This document shows, one piece after another, positions 1-8,295 of a DNA stretch of 10,986 nt (within the stretch, counting starts at the first letter, position 1; each line of letters begins with the position of its first letter). The stretch comes from Kiloniellales bacterium. GTDB lineage: Bacteria; Pseudomonadota; Alphaproteobacteria; Kiloniellales; JAKSBE01. The notes under the pieces were generated by a model. It had not been told where the DNA came from and searched no databases. It saw only the letters and a list, made by a program, of their open reading frames with translations. Position numbers and translations under genes: made by a program. The stretch lies in assembly GCA_030067055.1 (NCBI GenBank), contig JASJAL010000185.1, forward strand, positions 1 to 10,986, in the 5' to 3' direction.

Positions 1-1058
1 AGCTCCGACTCGTCGCTGCAGGAATGGGTCGGCACGTTCTTGAGGATCGGCTCCTCGCCGAGGTAGAAGCGGATCATCTCGGGCACGAAGATGTAGACCG
101 CCTTATCGTCGGCGATCCCCGCGCCGACCGCGTTGGCCAGAGTGACGTTGCCGGCGCGATAGGCCTGCATCAGCCCGGGCACGCCGAGCGCCGATTCCGG
201 CCGGAAGGCAAGCGGATCGAGGAAATCGTCGTCGATCCGCCGGTAGATGACGTCGACCCGGGTCAGCCCGCGGGTCGAGCGCATATAGACGATGTTGTCC
301 TCGACGATGAGATCCTGGCCCTCGACCAGATCGACGCCCATCTCGTCGGCCAGGAAGCAGTGCTCGTAATAGGCGCTGTTGTAGGAGCCCGGGGTCAGCA
401 GGGCGACGGTCGGCTCGTCCCGGCAATTCGGCGGCGCCACCGAGGCCAGCACGCCGAGCAACTCCTCCGGATAGTGGGACACCGGCGCGATGTCGTGGCT
501 CTCGAAGAGCTCGGGGAAGAGCCGCATCATGACCTCGCGGTCCTCGATCATGTAGGACACGCCGGACGGAGTGCGGCAGTTGTCCTCCAGGACGAAGAAG
601 TCCTCCGGCCCGACCCGGACCATGTCGATGCCGGCGATGTGGGTGTAGACCCGCTGCGGCACGTCGAAGCTCTGCATCTCCGGCCGGAAGCTCACGTTGT
701 GCAGGATCAGGTCTTCGGGGACCTTGCCGGCACGGATGATCTCGCGCTCGTGATAGACGTCCCAGATGAAGGCGTTGAGCGCCTTGACCCGCTGCTCCAG
801 GCCGCGGGCGATGTGCGACCATTCGGCCTGGTCGAGGATCCGGGGGATGATGTCGAAGGGAATCAGCCGCTCGGGATCGCCGCCTTCGCTGTAGACCGCG
901 AAGGTGATGCCGATGCGCTTGAACAGCAGCTCGGCCTCGCGCCGCTTGAGCTTCAGCAGATCCGGCGAGACCTCCTTCAGCCAATCCTCAACCCGGCGGT
1001 ACTGGGCCCGGCAGTCGCCCGCCGTGCCGTTCATCTCGTCGAAGGCGGTTTTTGTCAT
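1..1058 (-). CDS. Circularly permuted ATP-grasp protein (DUF404/DUF407, COG2308 type), 3' end beyond window
   Basis: The 352 visible residues match the circularly permuted ATP-grasp family. Hallmarks seen are RIGITFAVY (48-56), ERLIPFDIIPRI (63-74), the block from GIDMVRVG (143-150) through VLEDNCRTPSGVSYM (156-170), and LLTPGSYNSAYYEH (220-233). Family members are usually about 470-480 residues, so roughly the last quarter, including part of the ATP-binding fold, is missing here. The ATG at 1058 is preceded by AGGGAG (1063-1068) four bases upstream, which supports this start. ATP-grasp enzymes join a carboxylate to an amine using ATP. For this subfamily the substrate is not established, and it usually sits in gene clusters with an alpha-E (DUF403) protein and a transglutaminase-like protein, which would lie below position 1. 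No signal peptide or membrane segment is seen, so it is probably cytoplasmic. It follows the secreted gene at 1182-1667 after 123 bases. Family is confident; reaction is unknown. Confidence 0.9.
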   Translation of the reverse strand, partial: MTKTAFDEMNGTAGDCRAQYRRVEDWLKEVSPDLLKLKRREAELLFKRIGITFAVYSEGGDPERLIPFDIIPRILDQAEWSHIARGLEQRVKALNAFIWDVYHEREIIRAGKVPEDLILHNVSFRPEMQSFDVPQRVYTHIAGIDMVRVGPEDFFVLEDNCRTPSGVSYMIEDREVMMRLFPELFESHDIAPVSHYPEELLGVLASVAPPNCRDEPTVALLTPGSYNSAYYEHCFLADEMGVDLVEGQDLIVEDNIVYMRSTRGLTRVDVIYRRIDDDFLDPLAFRPESALGVPGLMQAYRAGNVTLANAVGAGIADDKAVYIFVPEMIRFYLGEEPILKNVPTHSCSDESE

Positions 1059-1181
1059 TTTGCTCCCTGTGCCCGAACAGGGTCCCCTGCAAAACGGGCG
1101 CAGGTCAAGGGCTGAGGTGCCAGAGGCCAGCAGTTTCGGCCAAGCTGCCGAGGCCGACGACGGTATCGGAGGCCGAAAGCG
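1059..1181 (-). other. Intergenic region with an 8-bp inverted repeat upstream of the ATP-grasp gene
   Basis: TTTCGGCC at 1134-1141 and GGCCGAAA at 1171-1178 form a perfect 8-bp inverted repeat with a 29-base spacer, just after the stop codon of the gene at 1182-1667. No T-run follows on the minus strand, so it is not a standard intrinsic terminator. A TTGACC hexamer (minus strand, 1103-1108) resembles a -35 element, but no convincing -10 lies 16-18 bases downstream. Whether the ATP-grasp gene has its own promoter is open. Confidence 0.4.
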
Positions 1182-1667
1182 TCAGTGACCGTCGGCGCGC
1201 GCGACCTCTACGGCGAAGGAGGTGCCGGAAGCCATGACGACCTGCAGCAGGAGGAGGCGCTGTTCGCCCGCGCCGGGCGGGGCGAGGCGCGGCAGCTCGA
1301 GGACCAGGCCGGTCACGGTCTGTTTCTCTCCCGGCGAGAGGCTGACCTTGTGGTCGGTCCGGGGACCGGTCGCACCCCGACCGCCGAGCGGCTCGCCGCT
1401 GGCCGCATCGAGATAGGTCGAGGCAAGCCGGAAGCCTGCGACCTCGAGGGCCTGGGGATAGCGGCGGTTGGGTTCTAGGGCGACGTCTTCCAGCTCCAGC
1501 ACCTGCCGGCCGTCCCGTTCCTCGAGCACGCAATGGCCGCGGACCCAGAGGCCCCAGTCGCTGCCGTAGGTGTTGATGTAGAGCCGCTCGGCGGCCGCCG
1601 GGGAGGGCCAGAAAACCAGTAGGCTCAGCAGCGAAAGGCAGGTCGCCAGATGTCGCTTCGCCACCAT
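1182..1667 (-). CDS. Small secreted protein of unknown function
   Basis: A protein of 161 residues that I do not recognise. It starts with a clear Sec-type signal peptide: basic MVAKRH, a leucine-rich core (about 9-20), then PSPAAA with likely cleavage after residue 26. The mature part, about 135 residues, has alternating hydrophobic and polar residues suggesting a beta-rich fold. It starts with ERLYINTYGSDWG, contains one cysteine (C46), and has a Pro/Gly-rich turn near 127-132 followed by a hydrophobic strand (LLLLQVV). There is no membrane anchor after the signal, no lipobox and no known catalytic motif. The ATG at 1667 lies 18 bases after the stop of the M23 peptidase gene, and only a G-rich stretch precedes it, so translational coupling is plausible. 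A periplasmic role linked to that peptidase is inference from context only. Confidence 0.75.
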   Translation of the reverse strand: MVAKRHLATCLSLLSLLVFWPSPAAAERLYINTYGSDWGLWVRGHCVLEERDGRQVLELEDVALEPNRRYPQALEVAGFRLASTYLDAASGEPLGGRGATGPRTDHKVSLSPGEKQTVTGLVLELPRLAPPGAGEQRLLLLQVVMASGTSFAVEVARADGH

Positions 1668-1685
1668 CCCCGCGCCCCGGCCCGG

Positions 1686-2630
1686 CTAGCGCTCGGCGAC
1701 GATGGTCGTCCCGCAGGGTAGAGGATAGGTCAGGGCGGTTGGATCCGCGGTAAAGCTACGCTCGGGCAGGAAGCAGGTGATCCGGCCTTGACCGTCGTGC
1801 CAGTAGAGGTGGGGGTTCTGTCCCTTGGTATCGAAGTGCAGGTGCGGCAATTCCGGGACCGCGCCCTTGCCGGAGACGCCGACGGTGCCGATCTGCTGGC
1901 CGCGCCGGACCCGGTCGCCGACGGCGACCAGTACCTTGTCCAGGTGCAGGTAACGGGTGACCAGGACCGCGTCTTCGCCGCTGCCGCCATGGGCGATCTC
2001 GATGCGGCGGCCCGCCACCTCGCGGGCGCCCGCCGCCCGGACCACGCCGTCCGCCGCCGCCAGCACCGGGGTGCCGATCCTGGCGATGATGTCGATGCCG
2101 CTGTGCTGCGGCCGGATGATCTTGCGCTTGGCGCGCAGTCCGCCGAGGACGCCGCGCGCCGATCGGTAATCGGACACGATCGAGGGCGCCTCCTCCGGCA
2201 TGACGAGCGGTATCTCGTGAGTCCGCCCCTCGCCGTAGTAGCGCCACACGCTGCCCCGGTTCGCCTGAGAGGGCAGCGCCCGCGCCCGGCCGGCCGCGAC
2301 CGCCTCTGGATCCCAGACCACCGAGCTGCCGACGGCGTAGAGCTGGCACTCGGTTTCGGAGCGCGTTTCGCAGGAGCGCAACGCGACCTGATTGGCCTCC
2401 CATTGGCTGCGGTAGCCATGGCTCCAGCCCCAGGAGCTTCTGGTGACCGACACCGCGAAGGCCTTCTTGAAGCGCAGGTCGGCATAGCGGTCCAGGTCCC
2501 GGAGAACGCCGGGGTTCTTGAAGGGCGCCGTGGCGGATAGGGATTGGGACCAGAAATCGGCGAGCGGCGCGGCCAGGGGCAGGCCCAGCAGGACCCCGCA
2601 AAGCACCGAGAAGACAATCGTCCTGATCAT
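1686..2630 (-). CDS. Secreted M23 (LytM-type) zinc metallopeptidase
   Basis: A 314-residue exported protein. An N-terminal signal peptide (about 1-24) is followed by a domain with tryptophans (SSWGWSHGY, about 66-74) and a C87/C95 pair before LYAVGSSVVW. The M23 domain occupies about 165-280. Its zinc ligands are visible as HSGID (H176, D180) and HLHF (H263, H265), with the further conserved histidine in RYLHL (H229). C286 and C306 near the C-terminus could form a disulfide. M23 enzymes are glycyl-glycine or DD-endopeptidases that cut peptidoglycan crosslinks, so action on the periplasmic cell wall is expected. All ligands are present, so it should be active rather than a LytM regulator. Start choice: AGGAAG (2636-2641) is five bases from the ATG at 2630 but only two from an in-frame GTG at 2633, so ATG is preferred. 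It is followed after 18 bases by a small secreted protein gene. Confidence 0.9.
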   Translation of the reverse strand: MIRTIVFSVLCGVLLGLPLAAPLADFWSQSLSATAPFKNPGVLRDLDRYADLRFKKAFAVSVTRSSWGWSHGYRSQWEANQVALRSCETRSETECQLYAVGSSVVWDPEAVAAGRARALPSQANRGSVWRYYGEGRTHEIPLVMPEEAPSIVSDYRSARGVLGGLRAKRKIIRPQHSGIDIIARIGTPVLAAADGVVRAAGAREVAGRRIEIAHGGSGEDAVLVTRYLHLDKVLVAVGDRVRRGQQIGTVGVSGKGAVPELPHLHFDTKGQNPHLYWHDGQGRITCFLPERSFTADPTALTYPLPCGTTIVAER

Positions 2631-2766
2631 CACCGCTTCCTGCGCCGCGACCGCCGCGGGGCAGAAGGTTTCCGCGACGGCGTCAATCGACTCTCGAAGA
2701 CAGAGTCTAAGAAAGCATAAATGAAGCTTGAAGGCTTCGTTTTCCCGCGCGAGAGACCCGGCGTCG
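2631..2766 (-). promoter_or_regulatory. Intergenic region upstream of the M23 peptidase gene, with inverted repeat
   Basis: This gap separates the opp operon end from the peptidase gene. GACTCT (2689-2694) and AGAGTC (2702-2707) form a perfect 6-bp inverted repeat with a 7-base spacer. On the minus strand TTCAAG, 17 bases, then TAGACT gives a weak -35/-10 pair overlapping the repeat and the possible terminator at 2719-2742. The gap is AT-richer than its surroundings between 2700 and 2745. A promoter for the peptidase pair is expected here, but its exact position is uncertain. Confidence 0.3.
2719..2742 (-). terminator. Possible weak terminator after oppDF
   Basis: On the minus strand GAAGC, a 6-base loop CTTCAA and GCTTC form a perfect 5-bp stem (2723-2738), extendable by three A:T pairs across one C/A mismatch, and followed by ATTTATGCTTT. 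It lies 24-48 bases after the oppDF stop. The stem is short and the T-tract interrupted, so efficiency would be modest. The plus-strand version is slightly more stable because the mismatch becomes a G:U pair, but no plus-strand gene ends here. Confidence 0.35.
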
Positions 2767-4392
<1,626 letters not shown>

Positions 4393-4394
4393 GG

Positions 4395-5540
4395 CTAGCG
4401 GTCCTTGGGGTCGAGGGCGTCGCGCAGCCCGTCGCCGATGAAGTTGAGCGCGAAGAGGGTCGCCATCAGGAACAGCGAGGGGAAGATCAGCATCCAGGTC
4501 GCGCCCTGGATGTTGCGTGCGCCCTCCGAGATCAGCACGCCCCAGGAGGTCATGGGCTCCTGCACGCCAAGGCCGAGGAAGGACAGGAAACTCTCCAGCA
4601 GGATCACCTTGGGCACCATCAGGGTCATGTAGATCACCACCGGCCCCAGGGTGTTGGGCACGACGTGGCGGCGCAGGATCCCGCGCGAGCCGACACCCAG
4701 AGCCTCGGCCGCCTGGACGTACTCCTGGCGCTTGATGGACAGGGTCTGACCGCGGACGATGCGCGCCATGTCGAGCCACTCGATGGCGCCGACGGCGATG
4801 AACATCAGCACGAAGTTCCGGCCGAAGAAGACCACCAGCAGGATGACGAAGAAGATGAAGGGCAGCGAATAGAGGATGTCGACCACCCGCATCATCATCG
4901 TGTCGACCCGGCCGCCCAGGTAGCCGGAGACCGCGCCGTAGGTGACCCCGATGAAGAGGGCGACCAGGGTGGCGAGCAGGCCGATGGTGAGCGAGATCCG
5001 GCCGGCGATCAGGGTCCGGGTCAGCAGGTCGCGGCCGTTGGCGTCGGTGCCGAAGAGGAAGTAGAGCCGCTCGACCTCGGCCGAGAGCACCATTCGCTTG
5101 CCGTCCTCCGCGGTCTCCTCGACCCGGGAGTCGCTGAAGTCGTTAGCCCGGTCCAGGTAGCGGGTGGTCCGCGGATCGATCGCGCGGCTCGAGGTCACGG
5201 TGACGACCACGCGGTCGCCCTCCTGGCGCCAGTCTTCTACCGTCACCCGTGCGCGGCGCAGGGCGCTTTCCAGGCTGGGGCCGATCTGCTCGGCCCGGGG
5301 ATAGGGCGTCACGCTGGCCGGGACCTTGACGTAGCTGCGGTAGACGGCGTCGAAGGGATGCGGCGAGAGCCAGGGCCCGACCACGCAGGCCAGGACCATC
5401 AGCGCCAGGAGCGTCGCGCTGGCCACGGCCGCCCGGTTGGCCTTGAGCCGGGCCCAGGCATCGTCCCAGAGCGAGCGGCCGCGCTGCGGCTCGGCGCCGG
5501 TCCCGGCTTTGTCGTCGGCGGGTCGCTGGGCCAGGGCCAT
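4395..5540 (-). CDS. oppC: Oligopeptide ABC transporter permease OppC, with enlarged periplasmic insert
   Basis: An inner-membrane permease of 381 residues. The N-terminus carries the OppC-type RSLWDDAW motif (22-29) and a first membrane segment (about 39-57). The core BPD_transp_1 domain follows: FGTDANGRDLLTR (163-175), membrane segments from about 180 on, and the EAA loop at 273-296 (EYVQAAEALGV to HVVPN) that docks to the ATPase. It ends LNFIGDGLRDALDPKDR, almost as in E. coli OppC. That protein is about 302 residues; here some 85 extra residues (about 72-158) lie between the first membrane segment and FGTD, a region expected to be periplasmic. The insert is hydrophilic, charged and has beta-strand-like VVVTVTSS. 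The ATG at 5540 is seven bases after the oppB stop, and GAGG overlapping that stop can serve as its ribosome site, so the two are coupled. Confidence 0.93.
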   Translation of the reverse strand: MALAQRPADDKAGTGAEPQRGRSLWDDAWARLKANRAAVASATLLALMVLACVVGPWLSPHPFDAVYRSYVKVPASVTPYPRAEQIGPSLESALRRARVTVEDWRQEGDRVVVTVTSSRAIDPRTTRYLDRANDFSDSRVEETAEDGKRMVLSAEVERLYFLFGTDANGRDLLTRTLIAGRISLTIGLLATLVALFIGVTYGAVSGYLGGRVDTMMMRVVDILYSLPFIFFVILLVVFFGRNFVLMFIAVGAIEWLDMARIVRGQTLSIKRQEYVQAAEALGVGSRGILRRHVVPNTLGPVVIYMTLMVPKVILLESFLSFLGLGVQEPMTSWGVLISEGARNIQGATWMLIFPSLFLMATLFALNFIGDGLRDALDPKDR

Positions 5541-5547
5541 GGTCGCC

Positions 5548-6471
5548 TCAGTCGTAGCGCACGCGCGGATCGAGGACCGCGTAGAGCAGGTCGACGATCA
5601 GATTGAAGACGATGATGAAGAGCGCGATCATGATCACCGTGCCCATCACCAGGGTGTAGTCGCGGTTCAGCGCGCCCTGGACGAAGTAGCGCCCGACCCC
5701 GGGTATGCCGAAGATGGTCTCGATCACCACCGAGCCGGTCAGCAGGGCCGCCGCCGCGGGGCCCAGGTAGGAGACCACCGGCAGCAGCGCGCCGCGCAGG
5801 GCGTGGACGCCGACCACCACGTAGCCCGGCAGCCCGTTCGCCCGCGCGGTACGGATGTGGTTCGCACGAAGCATTTCGATCATGCTGCCGCGAGTCAGGC
5901 GGGCGATGATCGCGATCTGGGGCAGGGCCAGGGTGAAGATCGGCAGGATCTTGTTGGCCAGGGCGCCGTCGCCCCAGCCGCCCGCCGGCAGCCAGCCGAG
6001 CCAGATCGCAAACAGCAGGGTGAGCAGCGGCGCCACGACGAAGTTGGGAATGGTGATGCCGAAGGTGGCGGTCGCCATGACCGCGACGTCGGTGCCGCGG
6101 TTCTGGCGCAGGGCGGCGATCACCCCGAGCAACCCTCCGACCAGCAGTGCCAGCACCAACGCGGCGCTGCCGAGCTGGATCGAGATCGGCAGCCCGCGGG
6201 CGAAGAGCTCGTTCACCGAGAAGTCGCGGAAATAGAAGCTGGGGCCCAGGTCGCCGCGCAGCAGGCTTTCCAGGTAGAGCGCGTACTGTTGCCACAGAGG
6301 CTTGTCGAGCTGGTAGATCCGGTTGAGGTTCTCCATCACCTTGGCCTCGAGCGGCCGCTCGAGATCGAATGGACCGCCCGGCGCCACCCGGATCAGAAAG
6401 AAGGCGACGGTGACGATGATGAAGAGGGTCGGGACCGCACTGAAGAACCGTCTCGCCACGTAGCTCAACAT
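5548..6471 (-). CDS. oppB: Oligopeptide ABC transporter permease OppB
   Basis: A 307-residue inner-membrane permease that matches E. coli OppB (306 residues) along its length from memory. Shared marks are the start MLSYVARRFFSAVPTLFII, the RVAPGGPF motif (28-35), GDLGPSF (73-79), IARLTRGSMIEMLRANHIRTARANG (189-213) carrying the EAA-type loop, VIETIFGIPGVG (249-260) and the end LYAVLDPRVRY. It has about six membrane segments (about 10-29, 98-121, 132-158, 174-190, 228-250, 273-300). With OppC it forms the translocation pore. It starts 47 bases after the oppA stop; only a G-rich stretch precedes the ATG, so its ribosome site is weak. The gap holds no recognisable terminator hairpin. Confidence 0.95.
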   Translation of the reverse strand: MLSYVARRFFSAVPTLFIIVTVAFFLIRVAPGGPFDLERPLEAKVMENLNRIYQLDKPLWQQYALYLESLLRGDLGPSFYFRDFSVNELFARGLPISIQLGSAALVLALLVGGLLGVIAALRQNRGTDVAVMATATFGITIPNFVVAPLLTLLFAIWLGWLPAGGWGDGALANKILPIFTLALPQIAIIARLTRGSMIEMLRANHIRTARANGLPGYVVVGVHALRGALLPVVSYLGPAAAALLTGSVVIETIFGIPGVGRYFVQGALNRDYTLVMGTVIMIALFIIVFNLIVDLLYAVLDPRVRYD

Positions 6472-6518
6472 GGCCGGCCCCCCGCTGCGGTCCCGTTCCT
6501 AACCCTACAAGGTTGCGG

Positions 6519-8108
6519 TTACTCCACGACGGACATGAAGCGGGTCGGGTGGACGTTCTGGATGTTGTCCTCCCAGCCGACCAGCTTGTCGGAGACCAGG
6601 CTCATCGAGCCGTAGTACATCAGCGGGATGAAGGGCAGATCGCGCATGAAGATCTCTTCCGCCTTCTTCAGGATGTTGGCCCGCTTGTCCAGGTCGGTCT
6701 CGGCCGCCGCTTGGTCCATCAGGGCATCGTACTCCGGGTTGTTGTAGTTGGCGTAGTTGAAGCCGTCGTTGTCGCTCTCGACCATGAACAGGAAGTTCTG
6801 GGGATCGGAGTAGTCGCCGATCCAGCCCGCGCGGGCCACGTCGTAGTCGCCCTTGTCGCGCAGGTGGGCGTAGTGGGTCTTGGTGTCGGTGTTGAGCATC
6901 GAGACCTCGACGCCCAGCGGCTTCCACATGTCCGCAATGGCCACCGCCGTGTTCTTGTGGTTCTCCGAGGTGTTGTAGCGGATCTCCACCTTGAGCGGCT
7001 TGTCGGGCCCGAAGCCGGCTTCCGCCAGCAGCTTCGCTGCCTGCTCCTCGCGGTCCAGCATCGAGAGGTCCTTGTATTCGGCGAAGGCCGGGTCGTTGTA
7101 GTTGCCGATCCCGGGCGGCACGAAGGAATACCCCGCGACCATGGAGCCGCCCCAGATCTCCTCGGCCAGGAACTCGCGATCGACGGCCATGGAAAGCGCT
7201 TGGCGGACTCGCACATCGTCGAAGGGCGCCTTGTCGGCCTTGACCGCGTAGTAATAGGTGCCGAGGTAGGGCGCGACGCGGAACTTGTCGCCCAAGGTCT
7301 CGCGCATGAACTTGTACTGCTCGGTCGGCGCATCGTTGTTCGAATGCAGCTCGCCGGCCTGGAAACGGCGCAGCGCTGCGCCGCGATCCTCGGTCGGATA
7401 GTAGAAGACCGTGTCGATCTTGACTTCGGCCGCCGAATGGAAATTCGGGTTCTTCACCGACTTGACGTGGGCGTTCGGGATGAACTCGGCCAGCACGTAG
7501 GCGCCGTTGGTGACGATGTTCTCCGGCCGCACGAAATCGCTGCCGTGCTTCTCCACCGTGGCCGGATGAACCGGCAGGCCGGTCTGGTGGGTCAGCAATT
7601 CGATGAAGTAAGGTGTCGGCGCCTCGAGGGTGATCTCCAGGGTGCGATCGTCGGTCGCCTTGACCCCGAGCGTGTCCGGCTTGGCTTCGCCCTTGTTGAT
7701 TGTCTCGGCGTTCTTCACCGGATAGAGGATGTTGGCGTACTTGGCGCCGGTCTCCGGCATCATGATCCGGCGCAGCGAGTAAACGAAGTCGCCCGCGACC
7801 ACGGGATCGCCGTTCGACCACTTGGCGTCGCCGCGCAGCTTGAAGGTGTAGACCCTGCCGTCGTCGGAAACCGACCAGCTCTCGGCGACGCCGGGAATGA
7901 CCTCGGCCTTGGAGTTATAGATCACGAGGCCCTCGTAGAGGTCGCGCAGGATGTGCGCCTCGTAGACCGTCGAGGTCTTGTGCTGGTCGAGGGTTTCGGG
8001 GTCGGCGGCGTTGCCGCGGTGATAGACCATCTCGGCGGAAGCGGCGAAGCTTCCCACCACGGCAAGCGAGAACGCGAGGACCGCAGTCCTCAGCGAAGTC
8101 TTGAGCAT
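6519..8108 (-). CDS. oppA: Periplasmic oligopeptide-binding protein OppA (SBP family 5)
   Basis: A 529-residue precursor. Residues 1-25 are a Sec signal peptide (MLKTSLRTAV, hydrophobic core, SFAASA) with cleavage before EMVYHRG. The absence of a lipobox cysteine points to a soluble periplasmic protein. The family 5 signature region is visible around LRDLYEGLV to PGVAESW (64-78), and VRQALSMAVDRE (301-312) is typical. ARAGWIGDYSDP (425-436) corresponds to ARAGWCADYNEP of enteric OppA. R426, W429 and D432 align with R413, W416 and D419, the last binding the peptide amino terminus, so true peptide binding is likely. The frame is open up to 8216, but the ATG at 8108 begins the signal peptide and has AGGGAG (8116-8121) seven bases upstream. 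It is the first gene of oppA-oppB-oppC-oppDF and is preceded by its own candidate promoter. Confidence 0.95.
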   Translation of the reverse strand: MLKTSLRTAVLAFSLAVVGSFAASAEMVYHRGNAADPETLDQHKTSTVYEAHILRDLYEGLVIYNSKAEVIPGVAESWSVSDDGRVYTFKLRGDAKWSNGDPVVAGDFVYSLRRIMMPETGAKYANILYPVKNAETINKGEAKPDTLGVKATDDRTLEITLEAPTPYFIELLTHQTGLPVHPATVEKHGSDFVRPENIVTNGAYVLAEFIPNAHVKSVKNPNFHSAAEVKIDTVFYYPTEDRGAALRRFQAGELHSNNDAPTEQYKFMRETLGDKFRVAPYLGTYYYAVKADKAPFDDVRVRQALSMAVDREFLAEEIWGGSMVAGYSFVPPGIGNYNDPAFAEYKDLSMLDREEQAAKLLAEAGFGPDKPLKVEIRYNTSENHKNTAVAIADMWKPLGVEVSMLNTDTKTHYAHLRDKGDYDVARAGWIGDYSDPQNFLFMVESDNDGFNYANYNNPEYDALMDQAAAETDLDKRANILKKAEEIFMRDLPFIPLMYYGSMSLVSDKLVGWEDNIQNVHPTRFMSVVE

Positions 8109-8134
8109 AGCGATACTCCCTGTCCCTGTAGGCT

Positions 8135-8156
8135 CCGACGGATCGTCGCCCGTCGG
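8135..8156 (-). promoter_or_regulatory. Hairpin in the oppA leader
   Basis: CCGACGG (8135-8141) and CCGTCGG (8150-8156) form a perfect 7-bp inverted repeat with an 8-base loop, 13 bases upstream of the oppA ribosome site (8116-8121). If transcription starts near 8161 the hairpin would sit at the very 5' end of the mRNA, where such stems often protect against decay. It has no T-run, so it is not a standard terminator. An operator is the alternative. Confidence 0.45.
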
Positions 8157-8167
8157 TGTTTGGAGGA

Positions 8168-8196
8168 ACACTATCCCCCTGCAGGGATTCCGACAA
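8168..8196 (-). promoter_or_regulatory. Candidate sigma-70-type promoter of the opp operon, with palindrome in the spacer
   Basis: On the minus strand TTGTCG (8191-8196) is followed after exactly 17 bases by TAGTGT (8168-8173). The matches to consensus are partial (four of six, three of six). The site lies between the upstream terminator and the oppA ribosome site, where a promoter is required. The spacer contains the perfect 10-bp palindrome CCCTGCAGGG (8177-8186), a place where a repressor could act. The exact promoter is uncertain. Confidence 0.35.
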
Positions 8197-8214
8197 TCCA
8201 CAACTTCGGCGGGC

Positions 8215-8250
8215 AAAAAGCCCCGGCTGCTTCAAGGCTTAGGCCGGGCT
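8215..8250 (-). terminator. Intrinsic terminator of the histidine kinase transcript
   Basis: On the minus strand AGCCCGGC (8243-8250) pairs with GCCGGGGCT (8219-8227), with one bulged G and a 15-base loop, followed directly by a run of Ts (8215-8219). It begins 45 bases after the kinase stop codon. A GC-rich stem followed by a T-run is the classical form, and it separates the kinase from the opp operon. Confidence 0.7.
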
Positions 8251-8295
8251 CGGCTGCTCCTCGAACGACGTTTAGATTGAGGACGGAAGGCGTTG

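Noticed and set aside
103..984. Open minus-strand frame of about 293 codons inside the ATP-grasp gene
   Set aside because: It is an Arg/Ala/Gly-rich out-of-phase reading of the real gene, with no motif.
1080..1108. Sigma-70 promoter for the ATP-grasp gene from TTGACC at 1103-1108
   Set aside because: No acceptable -10 hexamer is found at 16-18 bases, so I list it only as a possibility within the intergenic entry.
24..1115. Long open frame on the plus strand, about 363 codons
   Set aside because: It lies opposite the ATP-grasp gene, has no recognisable domain, and its Asp/His/Val/Leu-rich composition is typical of the antisense of a GC-rich gene. The minus strand gives a clear family match.
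4393..4779. N-terminal extension of the ATPase reading frame up to position 4779
   Set aside because: This stretch overlaps oppC in another frame, is Arg/Pro/Gly-rich with no motif, and ABC homology starts at the ATG at 4392.
8109..8216. Longer start for OppA at 8216
   Set aside because: It would put 36 unrelated residues ahead of a textbook signal peptide, and the ATG at 8108 has a good ribosome site.
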